Positions 30,174 through 43,900 of a stretch of DNA of 64,000 nucleotides are shown here, piece by piece. The stretch's first letter is position 1. Each line of letters begins with the position of its first letter. Source of the DNA: Flectonema sp. DT1601 (Eukaryota; Euglenozoa; Diplonemea; Diplonemida; Diplonemidae); contig OZ025853.1 in assembly GCA_964019425.1 (NCBI GenBank), positions 310,001 through 374,000 on the forward strand, in the 5' to 3' direction. Below the pieces are notes generated by a model. The model ran no database searches. It had not been told where the DNA came from and saw nothing but the letters and a program-made list of their open reading frames with translations. The translations under genes were made by a program, and so were the position numbers.

Positions 30174-31992
30174 TGTGTAACGATATATGACCGGAAGTTT
30201 CGTGAAAAAAAAAAAAAAAATAAATAAATAAATAAAAATAAAAAGTTTAAGCACTCAAAGGTGATTCGAGTTGGCTTTCTGGCCGACTTTTTTTTTTTAA
30301 AATCATCAACAATTCTAGAAGAAGAAGAAAGAAAAAAAAAGTTTTTTCTCCAATTGTTTCCTACATAGCCATGTCTTTATGTTTATGCGGAAAAAAGCCT
30401 CTGAAGGAAATAGAGAAAAACGTCGGTAACGGAGTTTAAAAAAAGTAATTTAATAAAAAGAGAGAATGAGAAACAGCAACGTGCACCACAACAAAAAAGT
30501 GATAAAGGTACAACCAGTCGTGGCAATCACTCCTGTGGTAGCAGTAACATAGAGAAAATGAGAAATATAAAATGGGGTGTCAGATTATCAAAAAATGTAA
30601 TTCAAAAAAATAAAAACAAAAAAAAAACAAAAAAAAGAGAGGGTCACCCGAGTAATAAACTAGCCATATGCCCAGCTGGTATTCAGCTAGACTGCAGTAC
30701 TTAACTCGTGATGTTTTTTAAAAAAGAAGAAAAAAAAAAGACAACGGGGGCTATTTATGTAGACAAAAAGCTTCCCTAGTCATCACCTTACGGTTATCAT
30801 CATAGATTATTATTATTATTAATTTTTTTTTTTTTTTTTTCGTGTAAGTATCCTTATTATAAGGATTTTACTTTTTTTTTTTTTTTTTTTTTTTTTCCAT
30901 TCCCTAACTGTACAAAAAAAAAGTTTTTTCTGCTCCCAAAAGAGAGAAGAGAGAATCCGACTAAAAGTTTCCAACCAGTTGTAACAACACGGATTAATGA
31001 AATGTCAAAATTCTAACTTTTTCTCTCCAGGAAAAAAAAAAAAAGATGAGTAGCTATGGAGCTCAATGAAAGCCTACTTGTGATTGCTGTGATAGGATTA
31101 TACAATATATTTGGAGAAGACCGTCAACCAAAACTAATGTAATGCCAAACACGAGATCACTTGGGCACTCTACCTGACCTCCAACAGTTTTTGCCAAACT
31201 CATTTTTCCCAACAGACAGTGAAAGCAATAAAAGAGAGGAGAAACCACAGACGAACTTGATGTGTAGTACCGCCAAAAACAACAGTTAAGGGGGAGGAAA
31301 AAAAAATGAGAGAGGGAGGGGGTTTTTTTTTTTGAGGGATGCGTGTAAAGGGGGAAGTGAAAGTAAAGTAGTGGAAATAGAATAGTAACACTATATCGAT
31401 AGCTTAAAAAAAGAAAAATAATAAATTCTCCCTAAATGTGGAAAACAGTATACTTCTCACCGTGCACGTGTGTAGTTGGAGAGGGGAAATGGGAAATAGT
31501 TTACTGATTATGCCTTCCTAGACAAAAGAAAAGGTGTAGAATGGGGGAAAAAGAAAAAAAGAGGAAAAAAAAAAAAAAAGAACGAGCAATGTTACCCGTA
31601 GTGTAGAATGAGGAAAAGAACGAAAAGAAAAAAGAAAAAAAAAAAAAAAGTTTCTTCAACAATTTTCAACAGTTCAGAGTTATGGGTTGGCTACCCTTTA
31701 ATTGCTATCGTAGCAGTTCTATGTTACAGAATAACAAGTTAATATTAACAAGGGAATCAACTAAATGGGGGAAGACAACACACAAAAAATAATTTTTTTT
31801 TTTTTTAAAAAAAAGAAAAATACAACAAAACAAAAGAAAAATAGAAGAATACACTTTTTCTTATTTATTTTCTACGGAGCTCCTCCCGATTCCATTCTGT
31901 TGGGTGTAACGGCAACAGGGGAATAGTTAAAAAGAGTGCATTGATGATATGCCACAGCTGAGTATCAGTATCGAAAAAGTACATAAACGAAC
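28806..31992. other. 3.2-kb homopolymer-rich spacer
   Basis: No gene that I can support on either strand. At least ten A or T runs of 14 or more bases, e.g. about 29319-29342, 30143-30170 and 30874-30896. Small hairpins: CGTAGGTGG-TAA-CCGCCTACG near 29525 and TCCTTATTATAAGGA near 30850. It contains the 3' flank of the giant gene and the promoter of the Gly/His-rich protein gene. Confidence 0.55.
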
Positions 31993-34900
31993 TTAGTTAA
32001 GCTCTGTATCCGGACTATCGGTACCAGCTTGTGAAGGGTATGTGCAGGATTCTACTATAAAGTACGTTAGAGTAAAACGATGGTTTCCTCTGTTTGCAGT
32101 CTGCTCAATATCTGGAGACCAGATTTCGAACTCAACACTAATAGTGTCAGAAGTCCAAGAAGTCGTAACATCCATTTGATCAGAAGTGTCACCTTTACCA
32201 GTACCAATTACATTCACACCAGTGACATAAGGAACTCTCTTAACAAATAAAACTCTCTCTCCTTCAGACACTCTTTCAGCTTCAGTTCTATCTCTACCTG
32301 GAGCGATGGTTCTAGCTCTTGCTGCACGACAGATAACACCTGAGTCTTCTGTCTTTGGTAGATCCATAATAAAGAATCCAGCGCTTACTCTTACGTGAGA
32401 GTGAGATCCCATTGTGATTAAAGGTGATATGAATTTAGTTCCAAAGTGTCTTGGTCGCATAACTCTCGTTGATCTGAAGGTGTAATCTTGGATAGACCAA
32501 CGAAGCTCTAGAGCGTCACCTTCAAAGTCCTGAAGATCTTCAAACATTGCAACACCACAGAAGTTAACAGCAGGAACGTCTTTGACGACTTGAAGTTCGC
32601 AGTTTTGTCCTGCGAAACCAAATCTGCAATTACCGCAGTCAGCTCCGTCCCAATTTCCTTTACATTCACATCCCTTTGGTTTACAGTAACCATTACCATT
32701 GCACATCACATCAAGTAGCTGTCCATTGTCTTCAGTTCCGAATGGTTGCGATGGAACCCTCGTCACTCCTGGACATTCACCAGTTTGGTTTAGTCCTGCT
32801 ACTGAGAATCCTAATATAGCAACGGTGTCGATCTGTTTGTTTGTTTTGTTTTGTTTTGATACTAAGTAATATTTATTAATAGGGGATGTATAAAAGTATT
32901 ATTTAAAACATACCTGTGACACTCTATTAGAAGAAGGTTGAATCACTAATTTAATTACTTTAGTCTTCCACTGAACTGCAACAGAGGATGTTGGATCTCC
33001 AGCTCTCAATAAAACGTTTGAGGTTGGATGAGCAAACGGATTTGCTGAGGAACTTGGTGTGTATACTCTGCTCATAGACTCTGTGTAGAATTGCTGTTTT
33101 TGATTAGTTGTTGTTGTTGTTGTTGTTGTTGTGTTGGTTTTGTTGTTATGTATTTTATTGTTATTTTGATGATTAGACATACACCAACACCTCCTGCTCT
33201 GGTCCAGACCTGAACGAAATTATTCGGATTTGTGTTAATTGACGTTGCTGAATTAGTAGCAGCAGTAGCTGCTGCATCAGCAGTAGTGATATCGACATTA
33301 TCGAGGACTTGATCTTTTAGAGTTGTTGGAGCAGTAGTGGTCGCTCCAGCGATAGCACCACCAGCTACTACTTCATTAGCAGGTGCACCACCTCCAGGTG
33401 AAGCGTCAGCTCCCTTTTGCGCTGGTTGAGCCCAAATAGATACAACAGATCCTGGTTCTGCATTCTCGTATACGTGAAGCTGTTGTTGTTGTTGTTGTTT
33501 TTCATTCAAAATAATAGTCAACTCTCCCCCTCTCACTCTTAAACTACATACCTGAGAGAGATAAACAGCTTCCTCATACTCAAGAACGACATATTGCAGC
33601 AGACTTGTCCAATCAGCATTCTTTGGCTGCTGTGAAGGCTGTCTGCAAGGTCCCTTGTACTGCCTCCTACGATCACAGTAGTACTGTTTGTTTGTTATTA
33701 TTATTATTGATATGACATTAAAGGAAAATAATAACATAAGAACTAAAGCATACCTGTCTTGGTTCCCATGCGGAAGCTCTATTTGGTTCGTCCTTGACAT
33801 AGTAAGCTTCAGTGGCATCAGGACGTCCAATGAGGTTGTTAATATTTCCAGGAATTACTTGTGTGGAGTAGTCAAGTACTCTAACTGGGAATTGAATTGA
33901 TCTTCTCTCAAGTAGTTGTAAAACATTATCCTGTGGAGGAGCACCAGGAGTAACAGGGGCAGGTGGTGCATAAGGAGCGTCAACGATGAGACATTGGTTA
34001 CCGGAGTATCCCTTTGCGCAGTATTCACAACCCTCACCAGCCCAGAAACCAGTTTCACGGTTAGCATGGCAACGACATTTACCATTTCCATTACAAACAC
34101 CAGTGATACCGCAGTCGAACTTTGTGTCCTTACCGTCTTCAACTGATCCACACTTTCTCAAAGCTCCAGCAGATTCAATTGCGATCGCTTCAACACAAGT
34201 CTGACAGCGTCCACAGTCGTTACGATCATCATCACCGACATCAACCCAGTCACAGACACCTATATTAGTACATCTTTGACATGGTAGATTACAAGCAGTG
34301 TTACAACAAACTCCATCAACACAATGTCCAGAAGCACATTGTCTATCAATCTTACATGGTGCTGCAGGAGCTCTTAATTGGATGCATCTCTTTTGTGAGC
34401 ATGCGAAACCTTCAGCGCAGTCATCATAGATCTCACAAGTAACCTGACAGTCAAGAGGTTCAGTAATACTCTTAGATGGTAAACCTCTTAATGACCCACA
34501 TCTATATGGTTGACATTCTCTATGAGTTGTACACTTACCAACAATTGGAATTGATGGAGCTGGTGGGTTTCTTGGTAAAGCATAAGCAGTTCTACCCATT
34601 GGGTTACCTCTCAAAGGTAACGGAATTCTTAAACACTTCCAAGGGTTTCCATACCAAACTTGTCCTTCAGTGTAACACTGTTCTGGTACGAGTGGTGTTG
34701 GTTGATGAGAGTCGATAATTGTTTGAGTTGCAACACATCTTCCACCAACACACTGATAGAAATACAAACAATGACCATCTTCATCACAAGTTGTACGGCA
34801 CACTGCTGTTGGAAGAGGAGCAAGTGTGATATGTTTCCCACATGCGAATGGAGTACAGAAATCATAATCCTTTGTACTACACGATTGTGGAGATCCTGCA

Positions 34901-37900
34901 GAACCCTTGACACACATTCCTGTTGAACGTTGACAGTGAGCTTTGTGATTACAGTGAGCATCATTGGAGCAACTGCTTCTGCATTTTGCGTTTGCGAAGT
35001 AAATCTGAGTATTGTTCTTACCACATGAATATAATCCACATGTGTTATGACTAAAACAAGCATTCGGATCTCTTGTTGACCAAATACATCTTCCTGGATC
35101 AGTTTGAACACTTGCAGTAGTAGATGACCCTGAAGAACCACATAAGTTAGGAGGTTGTGTTCTTTGTGTTGCGGAATCATCAGCAGCACCGATCTTCTGG
35201 AAAGCGTCAACTTGAGTCAGACCCGTCAATGTTGGGAATGAACATCTGTAACCAGATTCATTCCTTGAAAGCTTCAACCCACCAAGACAATGCTTATCAG
35301 TCCAACATTCCTGTCTACAAGCACCTGTTACCAAGTCACACGCATATGGCTCACAGATAGTCGGGTCTGCTAGGCATCCACCAAGTGGTGGAGGTTGAGT
35401 ACCCTCAGGAACACAAATATTATTATTACAAATATTACCCTCGGTACAGTGAGTATCTAACATACATGTAGTTCTACACTTGTCTCCAGGAATTGGCTTT
35501 GTGAATCTACCAAGACCACATACATATGGAGCACAAGCAGAGCTGTTTGCATAACAAGAACCGAACGGATCGATTGGAGCGCAGACAGAAATTCTAGGAG
35601 GCGGACACCAACAAAGATCAATTGGCTCAGGTAATATCTCCTGGCCTTGGCAATCACTTTCCACGTACTCTACCTGCGGACACGGAGTATTGAAAAACGC
35701 ACCCGCAGGAGCCTTATCAGATGGTGCCTGACAAGGAATAGGTTTTGGACACTGCGTACCTTCAATACATTGTGATTCTGGTTGACTATCTAACCTACAG
35801 CCGAGACACCCTCTAGTAAAGTCCCAACGAGGGTTTCCAGGGACCCAAGACTTTCCGAATAGAGGTGCTCCCTTGCAGTCTGTTGGTCTCGGTCCTGGAC
35901 GGTTTTGATCTTCAGGACAGAGTGACTTTGGTCCAGTACCTTCTGCACAAACTGGTTCCTTAGGCCAATCACAACCGCAGACCTGCTCAACGACGGTGTT
36001 AACCTTTGGTGGAAGGGCTCCCTTGCAGTCGATGAGTGGAGCAGGTCCCCAGACTGGGCAGGCTGCTGAATCGCAGAAACCTTCTGTTCCCTGTGTACAT
36101 CTAAACTTTGGAAGGTCACACTCACACGGATCAGTACCATCAAAGCTACATGGCTGTTGAATCCATTCAGGTGCTGGCCAGTTACCACAATTCACAAGAA
36201 TCTCACCAGTTGTTGCGTCAACTGGAACTCCAGCTGCCTGATATAATACTAACCAGTCAGGGCATACTGCCTGACATGTTAAGTCACCATCAACTCCCTG
36301 ATTCCACGCAACAGTTGTCTCCGGAAGACAAACTGGCACACGAGGAGATGCACATCCACAGAAGTCCTCTTTAAACTTCTGCTTTGGAATGTGATTACGT
36401 AGTACTCCCGGACAGTCGATAAGTGGGATAGCGAGTTCAATTTCAGGACATTTACCGCAAAGCCCTCCCTCTTCTTGGAATGTTCCTGTTGAGCAAATAC
36501 CAGGGCAGTCACCCATAAACTGAAGCCATCTCGATTCACTCCAACCAGGACCATTAGTAGCAGAAGTTAGTACCGCTCTGCTTCTAGTAGCTGCTCTGTC
36601 GCATCCTTCAGCTCTTAGTTGTTGGCAGTATAATGGATATTGTCTCCTTCCAGCAGTTCCTCCGAGACATGTTGGTGCCAGTGCTCCAGGTCTACCACAG
36701 CTATCAGTCTTTGGACATGCAATGTAAAGGTTAGCGTATCCCATACAATTGTATGATACAGCAGGTTCTGGTTTAGGAACAACTCCTACCTGACAACATC
36801 CACCAGCTAAAGTACCTGCCGCACACTCAGGTACTGGTGTTAGGGCACAATTACATTCATCATATTGTGTCTGTGGTGGAAGACATGTTGGATTTCCCTG
36901 AGCATCAGTACAGTCAACAATATATGTTGACTGTGTTACTGGGAAATACTTTCCAGCACATGGAACTGTTGTGCAGTCCGCAGCACCACAAACAAGTGGA
37001 GCGGTGTTACTGGTACGGGTTGCAACAACTGGAGGAGGCATGCAACGTTCACAACGCTCCCCATCATAGAATTGTGTACACACACACTGCCACCAAGGAG
37101 TTGGGGTATCAAGTCCGAATGCTGTGCATTGACCTGCCTCAGCTGTGTTACAATCAGAAGGAACATTAATATCACAATTTCTTTTATTACATTGAGCTCC
37201 ATAGAATCCCGTTCTGCAAACATCACAAACAGTACCAGCCCAGTTTCCTAAAGTGTCCGGGACAATGCGAGCAATAACACCATCAAAACTACTCTTGAGT
37301 GGTGGAACTACAACCAATTTATCAAAAGAAACGCCGACAGATAAGCCAGAATCAATACCATTAGTTTGTAAGGTACCAGTGATTAAATCAATCTTGTGAG
37401 CAACTGCTCCATTTGCTGTTACTAAAATCTCCCGCAGCCATCCAGAGTATGGATCTCTGGAAGTACCAAATGTCTGAAGTGCTGACATCTTTTTGAGCTG
37501 ACGCATTACAGGACGACCTCTTGAAATTGGAATGACATTCTGAAGAGTGAATGCGACAGCGTCGTTCTCCGTCTTTGATTTTCCAATGAAGATTGCTCCG
37601 TCACCGTCTTCCAGGTTAGCGATGACTCTTAAACGAACCCATCTGTTTGAGAATAATACAAACAAACCTTCAGACATGAATTCCAACTCCACCCCAAGAG
37701 AGTCAACAATCTTAACTCTAACAGTAGCCACAGCTGGTTTGCCATCAGTTCCCATATTCAAGTCAACACTGACGGATCCACCTCCGGCATGAGATCTACT
37801 GAAGATGTTCATTGGTAAGTTCTGATCGCTGTGACTTAATTTCATCATCAATTGGAAGTCAAACTCTTCCAATGGAGGTACTCTGTAGTACTCCAATTGC

Positions 37901-40900
37901 ATTACACTACCAGTGTAGTCAACTATCGCTGTAGTGTCGCCGCTGACGTCTAGTTGTACCACAAGTCCTGTTTGGTTTTGTTGATTATTTTGTTTTTTTT
38001 TATTTATAGTTTATTTTTGATAATATATAACAACACATACCTGGTAGGTCAGACACAAGTAGACCGTATCCGCTGAGAGATGCTCTCGTGAGTTCAACAG
38101 AGACGACGTTGAATCCGTTTTGCACTCCAAATGTTGTCGTCAGTCTGGCCGGGTTGTTCTTCCAAAGAAGGATTTGACGACCTTCTGAAGTGATAATAGT
38201 CATCTTGTAATTCACAGGTGCGGCACCAGCTGGTGTTGTTATCGTTACGTAAGAAAGAATAGTAACACTCTGCAGCTCAGCGAGTGTTGATGGCAGACCT
38301 CTGAACTTCGCTCCCTCCTCGAAAGTACTTCTAATACGAGCAGAACCAAACTTTAGAGATAATCTTGCAGGCTTACCATCCCATGTTGACCAATGGTATC
38401 TCTTTGGTGGTTCAGCAACACCCAGAATTGATGTTCTGAAGCTGGCTGGAGCACGTTGGGTGAACTGATGTGGAATCTCAACAGCGCCATCAATCTCCCA
38501 CTTTTGCTGTTCTTCAGTGAAGGTGTATCCAGCGTAGGCTAATTCATCAGGTACTTGTCCGTCAACTGGAGCGACTCCTGCGGTTATTTCAGATACGAGG
38601 ATTCTAATTGAGTTAGCAATAGTGCGCTGAGTTCTACCAGTGTTGCCCTCACCGTACCACATTGTCCAGGCGGTGTGTCTGTTAGGGAAGTCAGGGTTAG
38701 CATTTTCATCACCACATGCCGAGAATATACCATTCACTCTCGGCTGACATGTTGCGCATTCACGACCACTTGTGTAGATGCACACTTCAGTAAGTGGAAT
38801 CTTTGTGTTTGAGTTAACCAATGAAATAGGACGTTGTAATGGTCCCAGATTACCTGCAGCCACCGCAGTTTTCATAAAATCGACAGCACCCTGAAGCTCT
38901 GATACTTTCACTTGAATCCATTGAGTCTTTGTCTTTGGGTTCCTACTATTAGTCGCAAATATGATACTGTCAAAGGTTGATGGAGCTTGTCTAGCAAAGG
39001 CACCACCACCAGCACCACCACCATCTTGAATACCAGTGAACAACCATCTACGTCCCAATGGTGCGCTCACTCCAGGTGAGAACATTCTAGATTGAGGAGA
39101 ACCGAAGTTTGCAAGAGGCATGAAACCCGTAGCAGTTGCATCCTTGTACTCTGCGTTGTACATGTTTGAAGCAAGAGTACCAGTTCCGAGTTTCCAGGCT
39201 CCACCAACAACAGCTCCTCCAACAAATCGTCCATCGCGAGTTCTTAAGAACCTGCAGAAGTATTCTGAACTACCAGTAGAACCATCAGCATTGTTAACTC
39301 CCAACTTAAATATTCCTTCATCAGGTAACCCAAGAACATTAGTGTTAGTATCGAATACCTGACCACTCTTATAAAGACCTAATACTTGATGACATGATGA
39401 ATATGGGATTGTTCTCTCACTAGCTGGTGTTGCTGTATCATCTGCGGCAACAACCAGATATCCAGAATTGATACTCACTGCTGGTACAGATGTCTGTGTA
39501 GTAGCTGAGATAGAACCAAAACAGGTACATTCTCCATTACTTTGACACAATCCGTGTCCTGAACATTCCTTTCCGTTGTTTAAGTTGATCGGACAAATTC
39601 TGAACTGACAACGTTCTCCGTAGTACCCCGTTTTACACTTTTCACAATTATCACCCGCCCAGAACCCTAAAGTATCTGACGCATGACAACTACTACATGG
39701 AGGAGGTAGAGGAAACTGTCCATTCTGACCTGAACAGAAAGCATTACCACACTTACTTCTAAATTCAGCATCAGCAGTATCACGCATTAATCCTCCACAG
39801 CAGTATGATAAAGCTCTTCTACAGCAGTATGGAGGATACATTTCTTGAAGTTCATTAGGACACGCCCAAGGAGTTTGTGAACAGTATCCATTATTATTAC
39901 AAGTCTGAGGAGTACAACCCGCAACTCTAGGAGCTGGTGGGATACTCTTCGTCTTCACAAGTGTTGGTCCACATGAAACTGAAAGAACATTCTTTCCAAC
40001 TTCTTGACGTTGGAGGTTAGACGTGTACTTCAAAGTAACATTTTGTTCTTCCTCTAGAAGTACTAAGGCTACTTCATCAAAGTCCACACCGCATTGACTC
40101 AAAGTGAGATCCATTGATCTGTCGCATTGTATTTTAATGGTAGCGTACGTAGCTCTGTCAGCTGCTGTGTGTGTGTATGCCATTGAAATAAAATTATCTC
40201 CAGTACTCTCTGCTGGGATCATTACCCTCTGAGAACTGAGAACTCTTGGTGCTGATCCTCTTGCTTGCATCCAGTAGTGGACCTCAACTTGTCCAGTATG
40301 AGTATTAGCAGCATTCAATGTACGATACTTAAACTGCAGTGAGTATGATCTCAGTGGAATAATCCTACCTGGGTCATTAAGTCTGCAACAACTGTTAACG
40401 TTCTCGTCTTGTTCAGGAGAGCATATCTTTAATGTTGAGGTCTCACATGGACTTCCAGGAATATTTCTTCCGTTAGTTAAGTATCTCATGAAGACTTGAT
40501 TGTAGACTGATGAAGCTCCAGAAAAGTATTGACCACCAGGAGCAGATGCTGCTGCTCCCACCGTCCAAACTCCTCTGCTGTTCGAATCGCCGTTAAGGAC
40601 GTCAGCGTTAGCAAATCCGGCAGCGTCCCAACCTTCCTTTGTTGGTGGTACTACACCCGGGTTGATACCAAACTGTTCAATTGTTGAACCTAAAGTAGCA
40701 CCGTCTTGAGCTCCTCCTGTTTCAAGTGGAGCTCTCGCCTTCTGTGCGTAGTAAACGGAAAACTCTGCGCGTCCGCGAGGATTAAACTCAGAAGTTGTTT
40801 TCTCATGTGGCTGTAGTAGTGATTGTGTTAGACCTGCTGCAGGTGGTTCAGCTCCAAGAACTGTGACAGTAACTTCGTTTTCGGAACAAGTAACGTCCAG

Positions 40901-43900
40901 ATCAGCAAACTTAGCCCTGTCATCATCAGTGTCATCGAATGAGGAATAGCAATCAGCCTTGTTACCCATAACGTCAACAAAATCAACTGATGAATGCCAA
41001 GCGTCCCTTGTGAATACTTCTTCTAACACATCAGCACATCTGAGTGCGAATGGTGGTCCTGGTCTGGAGTGAATTCCTCCCTGAGGAGTTGAACAAGTAA
41101 ATCCCCAAAACGGTTCAACAGCTGAGTAAGCCCGCATACTAATAACAATATCGTCGTGACCAATTCCATACCACAGATTCTTCCAGTTAACTGTGAGTTT
41201 CAAAGAATTTGTTAAACAACTAGCTGGACGAATACTACCAGGAGCTGCAGGGTTACATGCCGCAGGTAGGTGTATTGGAACTACCATACCACCAAATGGA
41301 ATGCTTAAGTGCATAGTCGCTGTTGATAAGTCCGGAGTTGTGTCAAACAGAGTATCATCAAATACCAATACTCCAGGTGTTTGTAAAGAAGGAGTGTCAG
41401 CACTAACTGGTTCAGCCATCATAAAGAAGTGTCTGTACCAAGACCAGTATCTAATACCAAATCTGGTGTCGAAAAATGAAGTGAAAACCTCAGTACTGAA
41501 TACTTGAATCGGCCCAACAAAGACCCTATTAAAAGCAATAATAGGAGTAGGTCCCCCCCCATCGATACTTGTACTAAATAAGTATCCAGCATTCCACACA
41601 GATTCCAATTCTACTGTAATTGGTCTTCTTTCAGAGTCACGTTGAATCCATAAAATCCATTCATCCCATTGAGTTGGTAGTTGTGAAGGGTGCAACTCTT
41701 GTTTAATCTCTGGTAAGCCAATTACCTTAACCTGAACAAAATACGCTGTTCCTGTAGGTAGCTCTTCAACAACGAGCTCAACTCGCCCGATAGTAGGGCC
41801 AGCGCCATCCTGATTTTGAGTAGCTTGAAATAATATTATCGTACTGGTTGGAAGTCCGTTTAGTCGGAAGATTGCTGCTACAGATAACCAGTCATTTGAT
41901 TGACCTCCGTGAAGAGGAAGCTGTGAAGTACTAGAGGACATTGCAAAGGTGGTGAGTTGACTAAAGCGAATCGATCTTTCAATAACATTCGTGTATAAGA
42001 CTTCATCAAAGAAGTTCAAGTCAATTGATTTCTGTCGAATACCAGACTTTCCTTCGCTGATGTATACCAAAGCGAACGACAGCGGAGGAGCTTCGTGGAT
42101 TCTAAGACCGTGACGGTCAACTATTTCAGCGCTGAGATCGAAATCGAATCTTGGACCAGCAGTAATACCAGCATACCCTGGGTAATCAATAAACTTACAA
42201 CTATCACCAACATCTGGTGTAACCATAATAGGAATGGTTTCAACACGTAGACAACCAAATACAGCAATAAGCATTGCCTCTGTTGCTGTATCACGGTTGG
42301 TGGTAGCCATAACAGATTTACATGAATCTGAATTGATGTTAAATGGACTGCATCTATCTTCATTGTCACATCCCATGCCGGAACCTTCAGGGACGTAAGC
42401 CATAATCCAAACTAATCCATTTGGTGACCATGTTGATGTTAGTTCAACAGAGTCCATCATCTGCTTTGTTCTTAAGAAATCAGGATCAATAGCCAAACCT
42501 GGATATCCGACTTCTCCTCCAAGAGTACGTCTTCCCATTGGAAGTGGTACAATGGATGTAAAGAAGTTTTCCTCAATTTCATAAGTTGCGAGTTCTTCCC
42601 ATGCTGCAGCTGTCTTCGCCTCACTTTCCATTTCTGCTGCACGATCCCATGATGTTAGTACCTCAATAGGATCTCTTCTGTATGCTCGCAGTTTAACTCC
42701 ATAATCTCCTCCTCTATTACCAAACCTATCTTGAAGGTGGTAGCTGAGAGTGAATCCAGTATCGACAACTACTTCTCTTGGAGCTGCGATACGTGAAATT
42801 AACTTCTGAGGACAAGCATGAATAAATGGAATAGTCATTTCAGTGGTTGCCGACTCATAACCTGCCTCAGCTCTGATGTCATGGAAAATGCTGACTGTGG
42901 CACTGCCAATAGTTGTCCAGGCATTAAGTCTTTCTCCCACCAGGTGTTTTCCAATTAGATCGGAATCGACAGGAACGGCAACAACAGCGTCGTTGATATT
43001 TAACGTGCATTCAACTTCGTGACTAGTATCAGCAGTAGTATCACATGCGAATGGTCCATTATTAACTGTTCCACTTGTTACTCTAGAGTAAAGTCTAACA
43101 TCAACCGGTTGACTGTTTAATGGTTCTCCTGAAGGAAGAACAAGTCTGGTCTTAATTGAAAACTGATCACCAGCACGGCGACACATTCCATCACTCTTAA
43201 TAACCTTACCAGTTGGTGATTCGATAATTTGAATAACGTTGGCACTGACTTGAATCCAATCAGTTTCCATTCTGAATGAAGGAGGTGCGAATGGATCGTC
43301 AATACCAATCTTTGAATTATCTAATCTAATACACGTCGTCATTAACTTAAACCTTCCCATTGAACGTCTTGCAAACGTATCTTTAAACCAGACATAACTT
43401 TCGTGAAACCTAACGGCTCCACCCGGAGCGCTAATGTCTGCTGTTGTTCCCATTAATAGAGTTGGAACGAAGTATACTTCTTTAACTGGGAAAGTAAACC
43501 CACCAAGTTTTGGGTAGTTGACTGTGTTTGTTAATGCAAATGACGTTGGGTATCTCTGAAAGTGTGCTGCAAGCAATTCTTCATCAGTCTGTAACAGGCT
43601 TCTCGAGCTGCCGTACTTGCCTTCGTACCCGTACCCCTTTGACTGAAGAACTGTAGGCTCTTCCAATGGGGCATCATTAGGAGCCAGTAATTCATCCGGA
43701 ATGGAAGTCTCTAACAATTTTGGAGCCGCCTTAATGGCCACACATACTGACATTACTCCCTCAAAACAGCGAGAACAGAAACCACCCTTGCAACAATTTT
43801 CAGCACTTGGTTCTTGTTCACAGGTATTTTCTTGTTGAATGAAAGTTGATATTTTCTCTGTTGCTCCAGGAGTAACGACTACTATCTTAACAATTACAAT

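Noticed and set aside
31063-31391. Short minus-strand frames in the spacer downstream of the giant gene
   Set aside because: Composition follows the surrounding T runs and Phe-rich random translation; no domain or splice support.
33480-33551. Polyglutamine segment in the giant protein
   Set aside because: The CAA repeat lies in a 72-nt stretch with GTATGT at one end and CAG at the other, matching the other introns. I treat it as an intron; retention is noted as a possibility.
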